Position numbers and translations under genes: made by a program. Below the pieces are notes generated by a model. It did not search any database. It was not told the DNA's origin and was given only the letters and a program-made list of their open reading frames with translations. This document shows positions 20,095 to 30,398 of a stretch of 64,000 nucleotides of DNA, piece by piece. The stretch comes from Massariosphaeria phaeospora. Taxonomy: Eukaryota > Ascomycota > Dothideomycetes > Pleosporales. Positions within the stretch are counted from its first letter, which is position 1. Each line of letters begins with the position of its first letter. The stretch spans positions 1,426,001 through 1,490,000 of the forward strand of contig JAADJZ010000008.1 of the NCBI GenBank assembly GCA_011032825.1. The letters run 5' to 3'.

Positions 20095-22762
20095 CTACGG
20101 CGATATGCCATAGAGACTATCGTGGTCATCGGCCCTAGCAGCGTGAGCCCCAGCTACGAACTGCTCCTCGAACTGGCCGCTCTCTGCTTGTTGTCCTTCC
20201 AGCTCAGCGGCAGCAGCAGCTTCCATTCCCCTAGCTTTCTCAGAGAGACTGAGACCAATCTCTCCAAAGTCTTCGTCTTGTTGCACGTCAAGCAAGCCCC
20301 TGGTGCCGAGGGAGAGAACCATCATCAAGCCTTGGCAAGCGACCATTTTGCTGTTATCGGCCGGTGGTATCAAGTCCTGGAACAAGACTTCATCAATGTC
20401 GCCAGCGGCCTCGGCTTGCAGGATATCGGCCATGTGCTCCAGTCCAGCTCGGGTTTGGTTTCGTTTATGAATAATGGCGTCCGAGACAAAAGCGAGGAAA
20501 TTTTCGCCTTCGGCAGACAGTGCTTCGCGTACCCGGAGTGATTGTTGTGGGAAACCCTCGGGATCTCCTTGATATCCGTCCGAGCTAGCTCCCGGGCCAG
20601 GAAAAGCAAAGTCTTCCATACCGAGTTCGCCTAGGTCATCTCCGCCTTCATAGCCCTCCAGTGCCTCGAGCCCACCTGGCTGACCGCGGCCATGGAGCGG
20701 GGATGCGGAAATTAAGCGACTTCCGCGACGGCCAGTCAAGGACGCAAGCCCGCTGATTGTACCGGGCATTCCAGTGCGCGCACTTCTAGGGACCACGGAA
20801 GAGCCACGGATGGATGCAGTAATGTTCCAGGGCATTGCGGAGAACAGCTGTTGATCATCGAGTGCCGACGGCGCTTCGCGGGGAAGCTCGACATCATCTC
20901 CACCGGGCATAAACATTGCTTCATCCTCCATGCCCCGTCCAACCTCTTCCTCCGGCTCCTGGGTCTTGTGGCGTACAAGACGAGCTTCGCCTTCAGTAGC
21001 TTCATCGATGCCACTGTCGCGATCCCGCTTTGTTCCTTTAGTGGCATTACGGTCGACGCCAGTGTAGAGCTTGAATAGCCCATCGCCGTAGAGGCTGTCG
21101 AATGGAGTGGGGCCAGTAGCACCCATCAACCTTGGGCCTACACCTCCGATGCCTGCTCCCCAGACAAAGTATTCCGCGTTCTTCTTGGCCTGTGCCGCAG
21201 CGCGATGCTCGTTCTTGCTTTTGGCTACTTCTTTCATTGTCTCAAGATAGTTGGTGCTCCATGCCGCGAGATCTTTATTGCGCAGTTCTGTGGTGTTATC
21301 CAGAGTGAGGACTCGTGGGGCCCGCTTCTTTCGTTGGAGCGGTGCTGCGACCGACGACGTAGATTCGATGATCTCTGGCTGATCGCTGAAATGCTCTTCA
21401 CCTTGGACAGGGAATGCTTCAGCCTCGGGAAGGTCGTCCCCTAGTATAGGTAGGTCTAGGTCCATGTCTTCAAAGTGCTGTATAGAGTGAGTTGGTGTAT
21501 GAGCGTGTGACTTAAATAGGTGGTAGAGAAGCAGAGAAGCAGAGAAGCAGGGAAGCAGGGAAGCAGGGAAACAGGGAAACAGGGAAACAGGCTAATTGTA
21601 TAGCTGAAGAGTGAGGTAAAGACGAGGTGAGAATGTGCAGATATGGTGGGAGGAGCAAGTGATGCGGGTGCGCTCAGAGTTAGAACAGCAGGTGAGATGA
21701 AGGTAGAGTTTAGGAGTGAACTTGAGGTAAAACGTACCTGAGGATCGGCACGTTGTCCGTCTTCATGCTCTTGTCTCACTCGAGCACTCGCGCCAGCATC
21801 ACTAGACATCGCTGTTCCTCCCGGCAGTGCAGGAGTAGCAGGCATAGCATCTGCCCCAGTCAAGTCCAGCAAATTGCCGTCCGCATCGAATTCGAACTCT
21901 GGGTCGGCGAGCGGTTCTTCCATGGGTTCTTCGGCACCTGCAATGCCACTCGGACGGCCGACGCTCCCCAGACCATCGTCGCCTTGGACTTGGAAGCCCG
22001 GTGTACCGCCCGGCGACGAGGAAGGAATGAGGAGTTCGCCGACTGGCCCACCCGGAGTGCCAGGAATCGTCTGGGAGCCGAAGGGAGTCAATGACTGCGA
22101 TTCACCGGAGCGCGGCGTTGTGAGAGGAAACGCAAGCTCTAGGTCGCCAAATAGCTCTGGGGGAGGGAGGCCGAATTCTGGCAAGAATGACGGATCATCT
22201 GGAAGGACAAGTTGCTCGGGTCTAGGTGCGCGGTTAGTGAACGTGTCTCCACCTACGGATGTTGACTCTACCTTGCTTTTCCGGCATCAGGATCGAGCGC
22301 CATATCCTGGACCGTCTTCAGCATCACGCGCATCGTCGTATGTGCATGCTGGGCGTCTGCCAGAACATAACCACATTGCTGTAAATACACACGCGACACG
22401 CCATACCTAGTAGATCGATGATTAGCTCTATGCTCGGCCGGGTTGAGTTGACATGCAGCACTCACAACAGATTGCCCTGCAGACGCAAGGCCATCGGGGC
22501 AGCCGGGTCGATGATGGTGCGACATGCTTTCTGTACATCGACCTCGAGGATCGCCTTTCGGTTGATTTTCTTCAGATTTGATTTCTGTCCGAGTGTCGCA
22601 ACAAGCCTGGGTTCTGTCAGTCGCTGGTAGCCACGGTCGCACCTTCTACACGCACCAGACGGTGGCGACACCGTACTTCCGCGAGGTCAGAACTGGGCAG
22701 GTCAGCGTCTGCAGCGAAGTGGCAGGAAGCAGCTACGACGTACCCTCGTGGCTATAGAACAT
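20095..22762 (-). CDS. rec8: Rec8-type meiotic cohesin kleisin subunit
   Basis: Six exons: 22762-22744, 22692-22656, 22606-22466, 22406-22272, 22221-21738, 21477-20095, giving 732 aa with all phases closing. The first exon encodes only MFYSHE plus one base. The Rad21/Rec8 N-terminal domain (about 1-115) reads MFYSHEVLTSRKYGVATVWL, then KKINRKAILEVDV and MALRLQGNLLYGVSRVY; it binds the Smc3 head. The 'SHE.LTSRK.GVATVWL' start is typical of filamentous-fungus Rec8 rather than mitotic Rad21 (MFYSE..L.K.GPLA..W). The C-terminal winged-helix domain is clear (DEVLFQDLIPP...GTRGLLDVQQDEDFGEI) and binds the Smc1 head. The middle is acidic and unstructured, with Glu/Arg sites that separase could cut. 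It has a poly-Ala stretch (MEAAAAAELE) near the end. The 260-nt fifth intron holds an 8-bp minisatellite. Confidence 0.9.
21530..21592. repeat. 8-bp minisatellite in rec8 intron 5
   Basis: About eight tandem copies of an octamer that changes stepwise along the array: GAAGCAGA, then GAAGCAGG, then GAAACAGG. It lies inside the unusually long 260-nt intron (21478-21737). On the coding strand it is a pyrimidine-rich tract. Confidence 0.9.
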
Positions 22763-23245
22763 GGCGATAGATAATACAGCGAATGAATAGTAAGACAGGG
22801 ATGGGAGGAAACGGCGGTGCGCGCGTTGACACGCTTTGCGAGAGAGGAAGAAAGCGTCGGGTGCTGGTGGTGGCGAGCGGTGCGGTCGAGAGAGGAGCAG
22901 GCACGATGCGTGGCGCGGCGTTGCTTCGCGTTGACGCGTGTATCTCGCGACCAGTCGACCGGTGGAGCCCACAGCGGATTGGTACCGCACTGGTCGTTCG
23001 CTCATATGACTAGCGATCGTTGCGTTTCCGCGGCCATGAAAAGTAAGAGAGAAAATAGCGGGGATTGCAAACCTCACAGGAATCACTCTTCATATGGGAC
23101 ATGCTTTCATTCGTCGTTATGGGGGGAAACCATGCTCTAACCGTGCTATGCCCTAGCCTCTTATGCAACCAACGCCATACATGACCTTATACAATTGCTC
23201 CGAGCAATCACGAATCTAGATGCATGCAGCATGACATTGACTCGC
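22763..23245. other. rec8 promoter and ubp6 3' region
   Basis: About 480 bp between the rec8 start and the ubp6 stop, both genes on the minus strand. ORFs at 22783-23140 (+) overlap each other and have no domains. No clear regulatory motif is assigned. Confidence 0.45.
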
Positions 23246-25137
23246 CTACGCCTTGTTCTCTTCTTCCTCCGCAGTGCTAAGGGGAACAGCTCGGTACAAG
23301 AGGATCAGCGCCGAGTGACTCTGACCTGAATCTCAACGTTAGTTGGGCACTCAAATGCATTCAGGGTACTGACCTCCGCCGGACAAAGTCTGGATGCGCT
23401 CCGTGTCGACCTCGGACACCTTCTCGTCGTTGAACCACCACCACTTGCCGTCTTCCTCTTTCGTCTTGCCCGTCACCGGATCCTTGGGGCCTGTTTTCTT
23501 TACAAAGGAAGTGTAATGGCCGCTGTCAGCGCTGGCGCCTTGATGAGTGATGACACCCCTGAGCTCGTATAAGCCGGTATGGTTAGCCCCTTCGTCAGCA
23601 GAAAGCTTCGGATCCACAAGGGAGAAGAGCTCCTTCTTGGCGGCAAGGATAGATGCTGCCTTTTCGGCTTCGAGTTGAGCTTCAGTCTTGTACTCGACGT
23701 CCGGCATCTCAGTATCCGGGTTGGCCTTGGCTTCGGCCGCCTTCTTCTGCTCTGCCTTCTTCTGGAGAGGCTCTTTGCTGCTGGCTGGCGCCTCACTATC
23801 TTCCCCGGCCTTTATGCGCTTCTGCCTCTTGCGTGCTCGCTCAACGTCCTCCTCTTCTTTCCTGATCTCGCGGATCTTATCTCTAACGGGAATGAGAAGC
23901 TTTCTCAAATCCTCTGTGCAAAACTCGACCGCATCCAGCTCTTCGGGGAACGTAACCTTCCTCATAATCTTGGCCTTCTTGTTGGTAGTCCTCCGCCAAT
24001 CGAAACGCATGAAATGTACAGGCAGGTATTTCGGAAGCCTAGCTATGCGCGAGGTTTTGGTGTACACGGCATCCCGGCCCAAGGCTTCAGAGCGTTTCTC
24101 AATCTTTTCCTCCAGACCTGCAGCTAATCCATCGCGGAGATGGTTGATTTCGCCGCTGATATGGCAATTGAGCTTGAAGAATAATTCTTCACCATGAACA
24201 GGCTCCTCGCCACCCTCCTTAGCTGCAGGCTCGTCGCACTCCATGGTAGACGCGAATTTGCCGGCCATGTACCTGTCAATGAAGGAGAGGTCCTTCGACT
24301 TGTCGTCACTCGTTGCTGCGGAGGCGTCCTTACCCTTGAGCTTCTGACGGAGCTGCGAGACAATCTGTGACCACGCTTCTTCTGCGTCTTGCTGTGCATA
24401 ACCGTGTCCATCCTTCGCTTTCTGGGCAAATTGAGGAAACGCCGTTCGTAAAGCGTTGAGGAACATGAGAGGAGGGAAGCCATGTTGGGTCTCGGACATT
24501 TGTTTGAAGAGATCGCGTAGAGAGCCCGTAAGATCCATAGACCCTCCCAGACCACCGAGACCGAACTGACTAAGCGGGTTGGCAGAGCTAGGTCCTGCAT
24601 CACTGTGGTTGGTTAGTACGTACTTGACTAGCGGAGTGTTCTTGCGCCTCGTACCTAGCAGAATACTGCAGAAGCTCGTCTTGCAACTCAGGGATAGATC
24701 GCAGAGTCTGAAGCGTAGAGTTCATGTAGCATGTGTTGCCCAGGTTCTGGAGCCCTGCGGGAGTGGCACCTTCTGCCTGCGCGGCCTCGGCCTCAGTCAT
24801 ATCCTCCAGAAACTTTACCGGCTCTTTCGGCTTTTCGAGCGCGTTTGTGTCCCCGGACGGCGTCCCCATCATCATGATGACCTGGTTGGGCTTTAGGCCG
24901 AGCGTCGACATGTCGGCATCGTCCTTGAGTTGGCCGCCCTTCACCAGTATCTTTTGGCGCTCTGGCTCTACTCCCGTGATGGAGAAGAGCTGGATCTTAA
25001 ACGTCTCGCCATTTGAGCTCGGGTCGACCTCGACTTCGTGCTTCTTGCCCTGATGCTTTACGACAACTAGAACGGCGGGGTTAGCTTGACATGTCCGGTG
25101 GCGAGCGCGTGCGGTGTATACCTGGTATAGCGTCCAT
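23246..25137 (-). CDS. ubp6: Ubiquitin carboxyl-terminal hydrolase Ubp6/USP14
   Basis: Four exons: 25137-25122, 25066-24655, 24602-23374, 23325-23246, giving 578 aa. The first exon encodes only MDAIP plus one base. An N-terminal ubiquitin-like domain (about 5-75, ILVKGGQLKDD...LGLKPNQVIMMMG) is followed by the USP catalytic domain. The Cys box is GLQNLGNTCYMNST with Cys118. The QQDAEEAW block and the His box ADSGHYTSFV are intact, followed by the WWWFNDEKVS block and the C-terminal LILLYR. The UBL-plus-USP layout is diagnostic of Ubp6/USP14, which docks on the 19S proteasome through the UBL domain and removes ubiquitin from substrates. A Lys/Ala/Glu-rich insert (about 370-425) lies within the catalytic domain. 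A TACTAAC branch point sits just before the exon 3 acceptor. Skipping the last intron would give an earlier stop (..QYPECI) and lose the final catalytic strand. Confidence 0.93.
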
Positions 25138-25444
25138 GATGCCCAAGTCTGTCCGACAGTAAGATGTGACGGCCGTGTTGGGAGGGACGAGCGAGCGACG
25201 GCGGGCAATATATGGCAACTCGAGAGGCAACGCAAGGTAAAATGGTAGTGCACAGAACCCAGAGGAAGTGCCAAGGCCGCTAGCCAGACCCCTGTCATGC
25301 CGCCAGCAGCAGCAGCTCCCCGCCACGCCCGCCCGCCATGCCCAGGCACCGTCCTCCGTTGCGAACTGTACCGGCATGGCATAGCCCGCAGCGCAAGACA
25401 ACAGCCTCACCTCCGAGTCGCGAGCAAACGCCCAGGTCCTCAAA
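25138..25444. promoter_or_regulatory. Divergent promoter between ubp6 and arpc4
   Basis: 307 bp separate the ATG of ubp6 (minus) from the ATG of arpc4 (plus), so both promoters must share this space. No TATA box is obvious. The segment is GC-rich and holds several CAG/CCGCC runs. ORFs reading through it in both directions are shadows. Confidence 0.6.
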
Positions 25445-26179
25445 ATGGTAGGTCCATCTGCATGACCCAATCTCTACACATGCATGCAGTGACGGGTTCT
25501 GTTGTGCTGACACACGTAGTCCCAATCACTCCGTCCATACCTCCAATGCGTGCGCTCGTCGCTCACGGCCGCCCTCTCTCTGGCAAACTTCGCGTCGCAA
25601 GCCTCGGAAAGACACAACGTCCCCGAAATCGAAGCCGCGAGCTCCCCCGAAGTCCTCCTCAACCCCCTCACTGTGTCGAGAAACGAAACCGAGAAGGTCT
25701 TTATCGAGCCCAGCATCAACAGTGTGCGCATAAGCATAAAAATCAAGCAGGCAGACGAGATAGAACACATCTTGGTACACAAGTTCACCCGGTTTTTGAC
25801 ACAGCGAGCGGAGGCCTTTTTCATTCTGAGGCGGAAACCGGTCAAGGTAAGCCACCTCTGACGTAGCGCCAGAGACAACGCTGATCCGGCCAGGGCTATG
25901 ATATTTCCTTCTTGATCACAAACTTCCATACTGAGGAGATGCTGAAGCACAAGTTGGTGGACTTCATCATCCAATTCATGGAAGAGGTTGACAAGGAAAT
26001 CTCGGAGATGAAGCTCTTCGTAAGCAGATCAACCATAGGATTAACAATTGGACCCGAACCTAACATCCGCTAGCTAAACGCGAGAGCTCGTTTTGTAGCA
26101 GAGTCATTCCTCACGCCAGTATGTAGGGTTCTAAAGAGATGCCTAAACTTTTATGCTAACTATGTAATAGTTCGACTAA
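25445..26179 (+). CDS. arc19: Arp2/3 complex 20-kDa subunit (ARPC4)
   Basis: Five exons: 25445-25447, 25520-25846, 25894-26019, 26074-26118, 26171-26179, giving 169 aa, the normal length of the family. The first exon is just the ATG, followed directly by a GTAGGT donor; the last exon encodes only Phe-Asp and the stop. The joined protein reads MSQSLRPYL...RHNVPEIEA...[15 protein letters not shown]...[16 protein letters not shown]...TPFD, a nearly canonical ARPC4. ARPC4 forms the core of the Arp2/3 complex with ARPC2 and helps dock it on the mother actin filament, so it is needed for branched actin at endocytic patches. It is the last intact native gene before the AT-rich compartment, whose first transposon begins some 210 bp after its stop. 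Confidence 0.95.
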
Positions 26180-26391
26180 GCAGTAGCTAGATAGATGTTC
26201 GACATTGGCCTAGCCTATGTGTGGAAAATGTAGTGCATAGTTAGACACTAAAGGTATCAATCGAAGGCACCAAAACAGCACCCTTGGCATAGTTAGAACT
26301 ATGCAGTTATTTTATTTTTAAAAATAACTCAAAAGGTCAATGCATAACTAGTCTAAAGCTTTTAACAAATTACCTAAATTTTAAAGCAGAC
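26180..26391. other. Boundary segment between gene island and AT-rich compartment
   Basis: About 210 bp following the arpc4 stop, with rising AT content and a small inverted repeat (TTATTTTATTTTTAAAAATAA around 26310). It probably contains the arpc4 3' UTR and poly(A) signals. It ends at the solo LTR target site CAGAC. Confidence 0.5.
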
Positions 26392-26612
26392 TGTAAGGCC
26401 GGGTAGCCTTACGTGTTTGTTTCCTTCCGATTGATGGCCACTGTGGGCCATAACGGGCTAGACTAGTCCCTTGCGGGGCCTTTAAAGGTACCCCGCACCG
26501 AATCGCTGCCAAGACAGCGATTCGTCTCTCTTACACGAATATACTATCTTCATCACCATACTATTGATCTATCTCAAGTGTTATCAAACCTACGATCAGA
26601 CGCAGTCTTACA
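26392..26612 (+). mobile_element. Solo LTR of Gypsy family G3, unmutated, TSD CAGAC
   Basis: A 221-bp LTR beginning TGTAAG and ending CTTACA, flanked by the 5-bp direct repeat CAGAC (26387-26391 and 26613-26617). It aligns without gaps to the two LTRs of the decayed full-length element at 55258-62708, also 221 bp each, differing only by C-to-T/G-to-A transitions. It is a solo LTR left by recombination between two LTRs. It sits exactly at the left edge of the MULE that starts at 26617. Confidence 0.93.
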
Positions 26613-27341
26613 CAGACTATCAGCGGCACCCCAATTCTCGTAGGCGGCACCCTAGAATTTGGCCAGCCATCGGCGGCACCCCAAAACAGGCGCAGCCAAT
26701 GAGAGGCCGCTGCACCGATTTCAGCCACTGCAGAGGCACTAGCCACAGCGCAGCCACTGCCTCAGCCTCACCTATTCGAAATCTGCGCGCCAGCAGCGCT
26801 CGCTATCTCCGAGTTCATCCGAACTGCCCTGGATTCATGGCAGAATGTCGCCATTTTTGGGCGGTCAGTTCACATTCAGTCACCAACCCCTACTCCCCCT
26901 ACAACTTTATCACCACACTACATTTTTGCATTACTATTTTAGATATCTTTTCGCATTTACTATCTTAGGTAGCGCGGTGAATTAAAGCCAAATTTAATGT
27001 AGCGTTGTTGTGCTGTCGCTTAGTGAAGTGTAGACCTCGCAAAACCTCAATGTGCGAGGCTACGGCTGCCTTGCTTTTTCGCCTGTTTGCTGCGCCTGCG
27101 GGCAGGCGCTAGCTTACCTAGCTTATACTCGAATTCGAAGTTAACTAGCAGAAAGCGTTTACGGCTAGCGCTAGCGCCGGCGTTGCTACTATTTAGGTAA
27201 TTCTTTCTTAGCTACTTTATTTTCTCTCTTAGCTTATTTAGCGTAGAGCTAAGGTTCTTATTATAAGTTGCGCTTTTCTTTGCTTTAAAACCTCGCTTGA
27301 CACTGCTCTTAGTAATTCTCTTAGTAGATTGTCTTGTAGTA

Positions 27342-29056
27342 CGAGGAGCTCGTATTTAGTGTGTCATAAGCGAAATCTTGGCCTCCCATCCCATCTCCGT
27401 TCCGAACAGCCCACCACATTAAAAGCGACTTAACTTTATCAATTTACACCCAAAACTTACAAATAATGGCTCGAATTAATCGCAGAACGCAGTTCGATTA
27501 TTCTACGCCAAAAGAACGATGCAATAAGACCCGCCGGAGGGAGCTTAATCTAGTGCAGAGAGCCTTCGTCGCGGGGGCAGTTCTCCACGGCAATGCATCA
27601 GTCAATTCATGCGCCAAACTGCTAGGTGTTGATCAAGGGGGGCTATTCAAGATGCTGCAGAAGGTGAAGAGCAGGGCAGAAGAGTTAGGCCTCCCTATTA
27701 CAGATCCAATTCACTATGAGAACGATATAGGGCGTGGGAGACCTCACCTCCTTACACAACAACAAAAGGAAGAGATCATCCATATAGCCACCCAAGATCG
27801 TGAGCACCGCGAGAAGGAGTCATGGCAGGCAATAGCGCATAGAGATTTCGCCCATATACCTCATATTTCGAAATCTACGTTCGAAAACGTCATGTACGAA
27901 GCTGGCTACGCACGTAGAGCACCAGGTTTTAGGCCTACTTTAACTGACGATCAATGTACTACTCGCTATAAGTGGGCCCTTGCTCACAATCCTGATAAAT
28001 ACGAGAGAGGAGATGGCAAGGGGTTCAACTTCCGGCGAGTTGTATACACTGACGAAACGCCTGCTCGCGTTGGAGAGCAAAGAGGCATGAAAAGAGCTTA
28101 GTGTAAACCCGGAGAAGAGTATCATAAAGATGTCAAGAAGCCGAAGCTTCGTAATACCTGCACCTTGCAGTTTTACGGCGCTTTTACATACGGAGAGAAG
28201 GGACCTTGCCACATACACTAAGGAAACCAAAGAGAAAAAAGCTGTGGCCGCCAACGCTCTACAGAAAGAGAATAAAGAGAACAAAACTCAACGGCAGAAC
28301 CTTGTTCCGCTTGCCCGGCGTGTTTTACGCTCTATGGGAGACTCTGAAATCAACTCCCGCAAACAGGCTTGGCGCAAGGATTTGGAGCACACGCGTAGGG
28401 ACCGTACACGGGGGAGGATTGACGGTTACAGGCATCGTGAGGAGGTGCTCAAGCCTCTACTTGTGCCTTGGATCAAGCAGCTTTAACAGAAAGGCAAAAC
28501 TAACGTTGTACTGTTAGAGAACGGTGCCCTAGCACACGCCTCAAAGATTGCTACAGAGTTTCTAGAGGTCTCACACGTCTCTAAGTTGCCTTGGCTCGGC
28601 CACTTACCTAACGTCAACGCGGAGGAGCATGCTTGGCCATAGATTAGGTGTCACATTACAAAAGATTACTCGCCGTCAACCTGCGAAAGCGAGTGCCGCA
28701 AACACTAAGAGGAGGAGTGGCAAAACCTGCCTATAGAAGCAATCAACAGGTGGATTGATCACGTTCCTGAGATTGTACGCAGGATCATCGATCATAGAGG
28801 CGATAATGACTTCCATGGGTGAAGATAGAGAAGATAGTCATTAGTGAGTAGCATTAGGTCGAGGGACCTCCCAAAACACCAAATCTTGGCCTTATCTTTT
28901 CCTATTTAGACTATATTATTCAGAACATCGAGGTTACACATAAATATCACGAATAAATGCGTATTTGGCCGATTTTGTATGTGATTTTGTATAATGGAGG
29001 GGTCTTGGGAGCATGACTAAGATCTCGCTTATAACACACTAAATACGAGCTCCTCG
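27342..29056 (+). mobile_element. Tc1/mariner-like (Ant1/Tan1-type) transposon
   Basis: A 1.7-kb element with terminal inverted repeats CGAGGAGCTCGTATTTAGTG (27342) and its complement ending at 29056, flanked by TA (27340-27341 and 29057-29058). The repeat extends about 40 bp with few mismatches. It encodes one transposase pseudogene on the + strand. It is inserted in the left part of MULE U and is only lightly mutated. Confidence 0.9.
27466..28822 (+). pseudogene. Tc1-like DDE transposase with stops, frameshift and a lost catalytic Asp
   Basis: Starts MARINRRTQFDYS at 27466, with a helix-turn-helix region (VNSCAKLLGVDQGGLFKML) and a DDE_3-type catalytic domain. The first catalytic Asp is in VVYTDETP (about 28057). 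The second motif reads LLENGALAH (about 28511) where the family has EDGAPAH, so the catalytic Asp is now Asn and Pro is now Leu, both explained by C-to-T on one strand. The third motif is NVNAEEHAW. In-frame stops stand where Trp or Gln are expected (28099, about 28485, about 28640, about 28707), and the frame shifts near 28215. This transposase would cut at TA sites; this copy is dead. A C-terminal HG-stop is at 28820-28822. Confidence 0.85.
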
Positions 29057-29950
29057 TAGTTACTTTCTTAGTTACTTTTACTTTTTCGTTAGCTTAGGTA
29101 GCTTGGGTAGTAGTAATCTAGGTATCGCTAGAAGTAGGTTGTAAAGCAATTTAACGAGCAATCTCAACGCTAATAGGCAACTAGAAATCCCGCTTTGTTT
29201 GCTTGCTTCTTTTGTTCTTTTTCGAGCGCTTTTTGCTTAAAATAACGACTGCTAGATTACGTAGAATCGTTGAAAAAGTTTTTTCTATACGAGTAAAGTA
29301 GTAAATAGATATAAGTTAAGTTAAAGTTGAGTTAGCTTACGTAAGACTTTAGTGCTAACTTAACCTATACCTACGCTAAAACGTTTTAGCGTAAGTATAG
29401 GTTAAGTTAGCACAAACCTCTACAATTCTATATTTTAATATATTTTCTTTTTATAATTATAATAGCTAGTTATAATAAGTTTATTAACCTAAAAGTAGTA
29501 CCTATAACCTAACTTTAACCTACGCTTTAATTACTTTAACTTAATTTTAACTTTAAGTCTGTGCGACTCTAACTCAACTTATACTTAATAATAACGTACT
29601 TTACGAGTAGTCGAGCTACACGAGTTCGCGAAACACTTTTGCCAAGCAAATTATGTAATATTATAACCTTAATACTTTTTTTAATAGTAGGCCTATTAGA
29701 ATAATTTATACACTGTTTTAAAGCTCTAAGCAAGAACTTTAAAATCTACTAAAAATTACCTAAATAGGCGAAGTACTACTAGAGTTTTTAAAGTTTAAAG
29801 ATAAAGAGCTCGCTTAAGCTCTATACCTAGTATCTAGTAGAATTCTACTATAATAAACTTTTATATTCTAAAATATTCTTATTTATACTATATATTAAAG
29901 TACTAGAAAGTTTTATAGCGTGTAGCCTAAGATTAAAGCTACTAGATAAG

Positions 29951-30381
29951 TGTTACGATCCAGTATTACAACCAGGCCCAGCGCGAAGCGCTCGGGTTAT
30001 AAGCCACCAATAGGGTCACACAGCAAGCTGACCGAACCTCGGTCACGTGACCGCTCACTGATGAGCGCTCAAGAATGAGCGCGCTCAATGGTGAGCGCTC
30101 AGCAACGAGCACTGCTCAATAGTGAGCGCTCAAGAATGAGCAAAGGACATTCTCTAAGTATATAGACTACGAGAGACAACGCACTCTTACAGTCGTTGTC
30201 TTCAATCTCAATTACCTAAGTTGACTCTTACTTTGACTTCTATACTCTTTGCAGAACGAAGCCCGCTACTGCCTTAGTATTGAACGCCATACAACCCCCC
30301 TTGGTCCATCGAACTCACTTCATCCCTAAGAACCAACCTAAGCCTGATAAAAGACTCTTCCAAGTCCGCTCAGCCTTTACA
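29951..30381 (+). repeat. 5' LTR of Gypsy-1
   Basis: Begins TGTTACGATCC and ends CCTTTACA. It carries copies of the palindrome TGAGCGCTCA at 30062, 30092 and 30123 and a longer variant TGAGCGCGCTCA at 30076. A TATA-like AGTATATAG is at about 30158. Confidence 0.95.
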
Positions 30382-30398
30382 TATTGAAGACCTCCAAG

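Noticed and set aside
27375..27415. Short GC-rich stretch resembling part of a 5S rRNA
   Set aside because: Only a short resemblance (CCCATCTCCGTTCCGAACAG), no full 5S length or pairing arms, and it is internal to the Tc1-like element next to its TIR.
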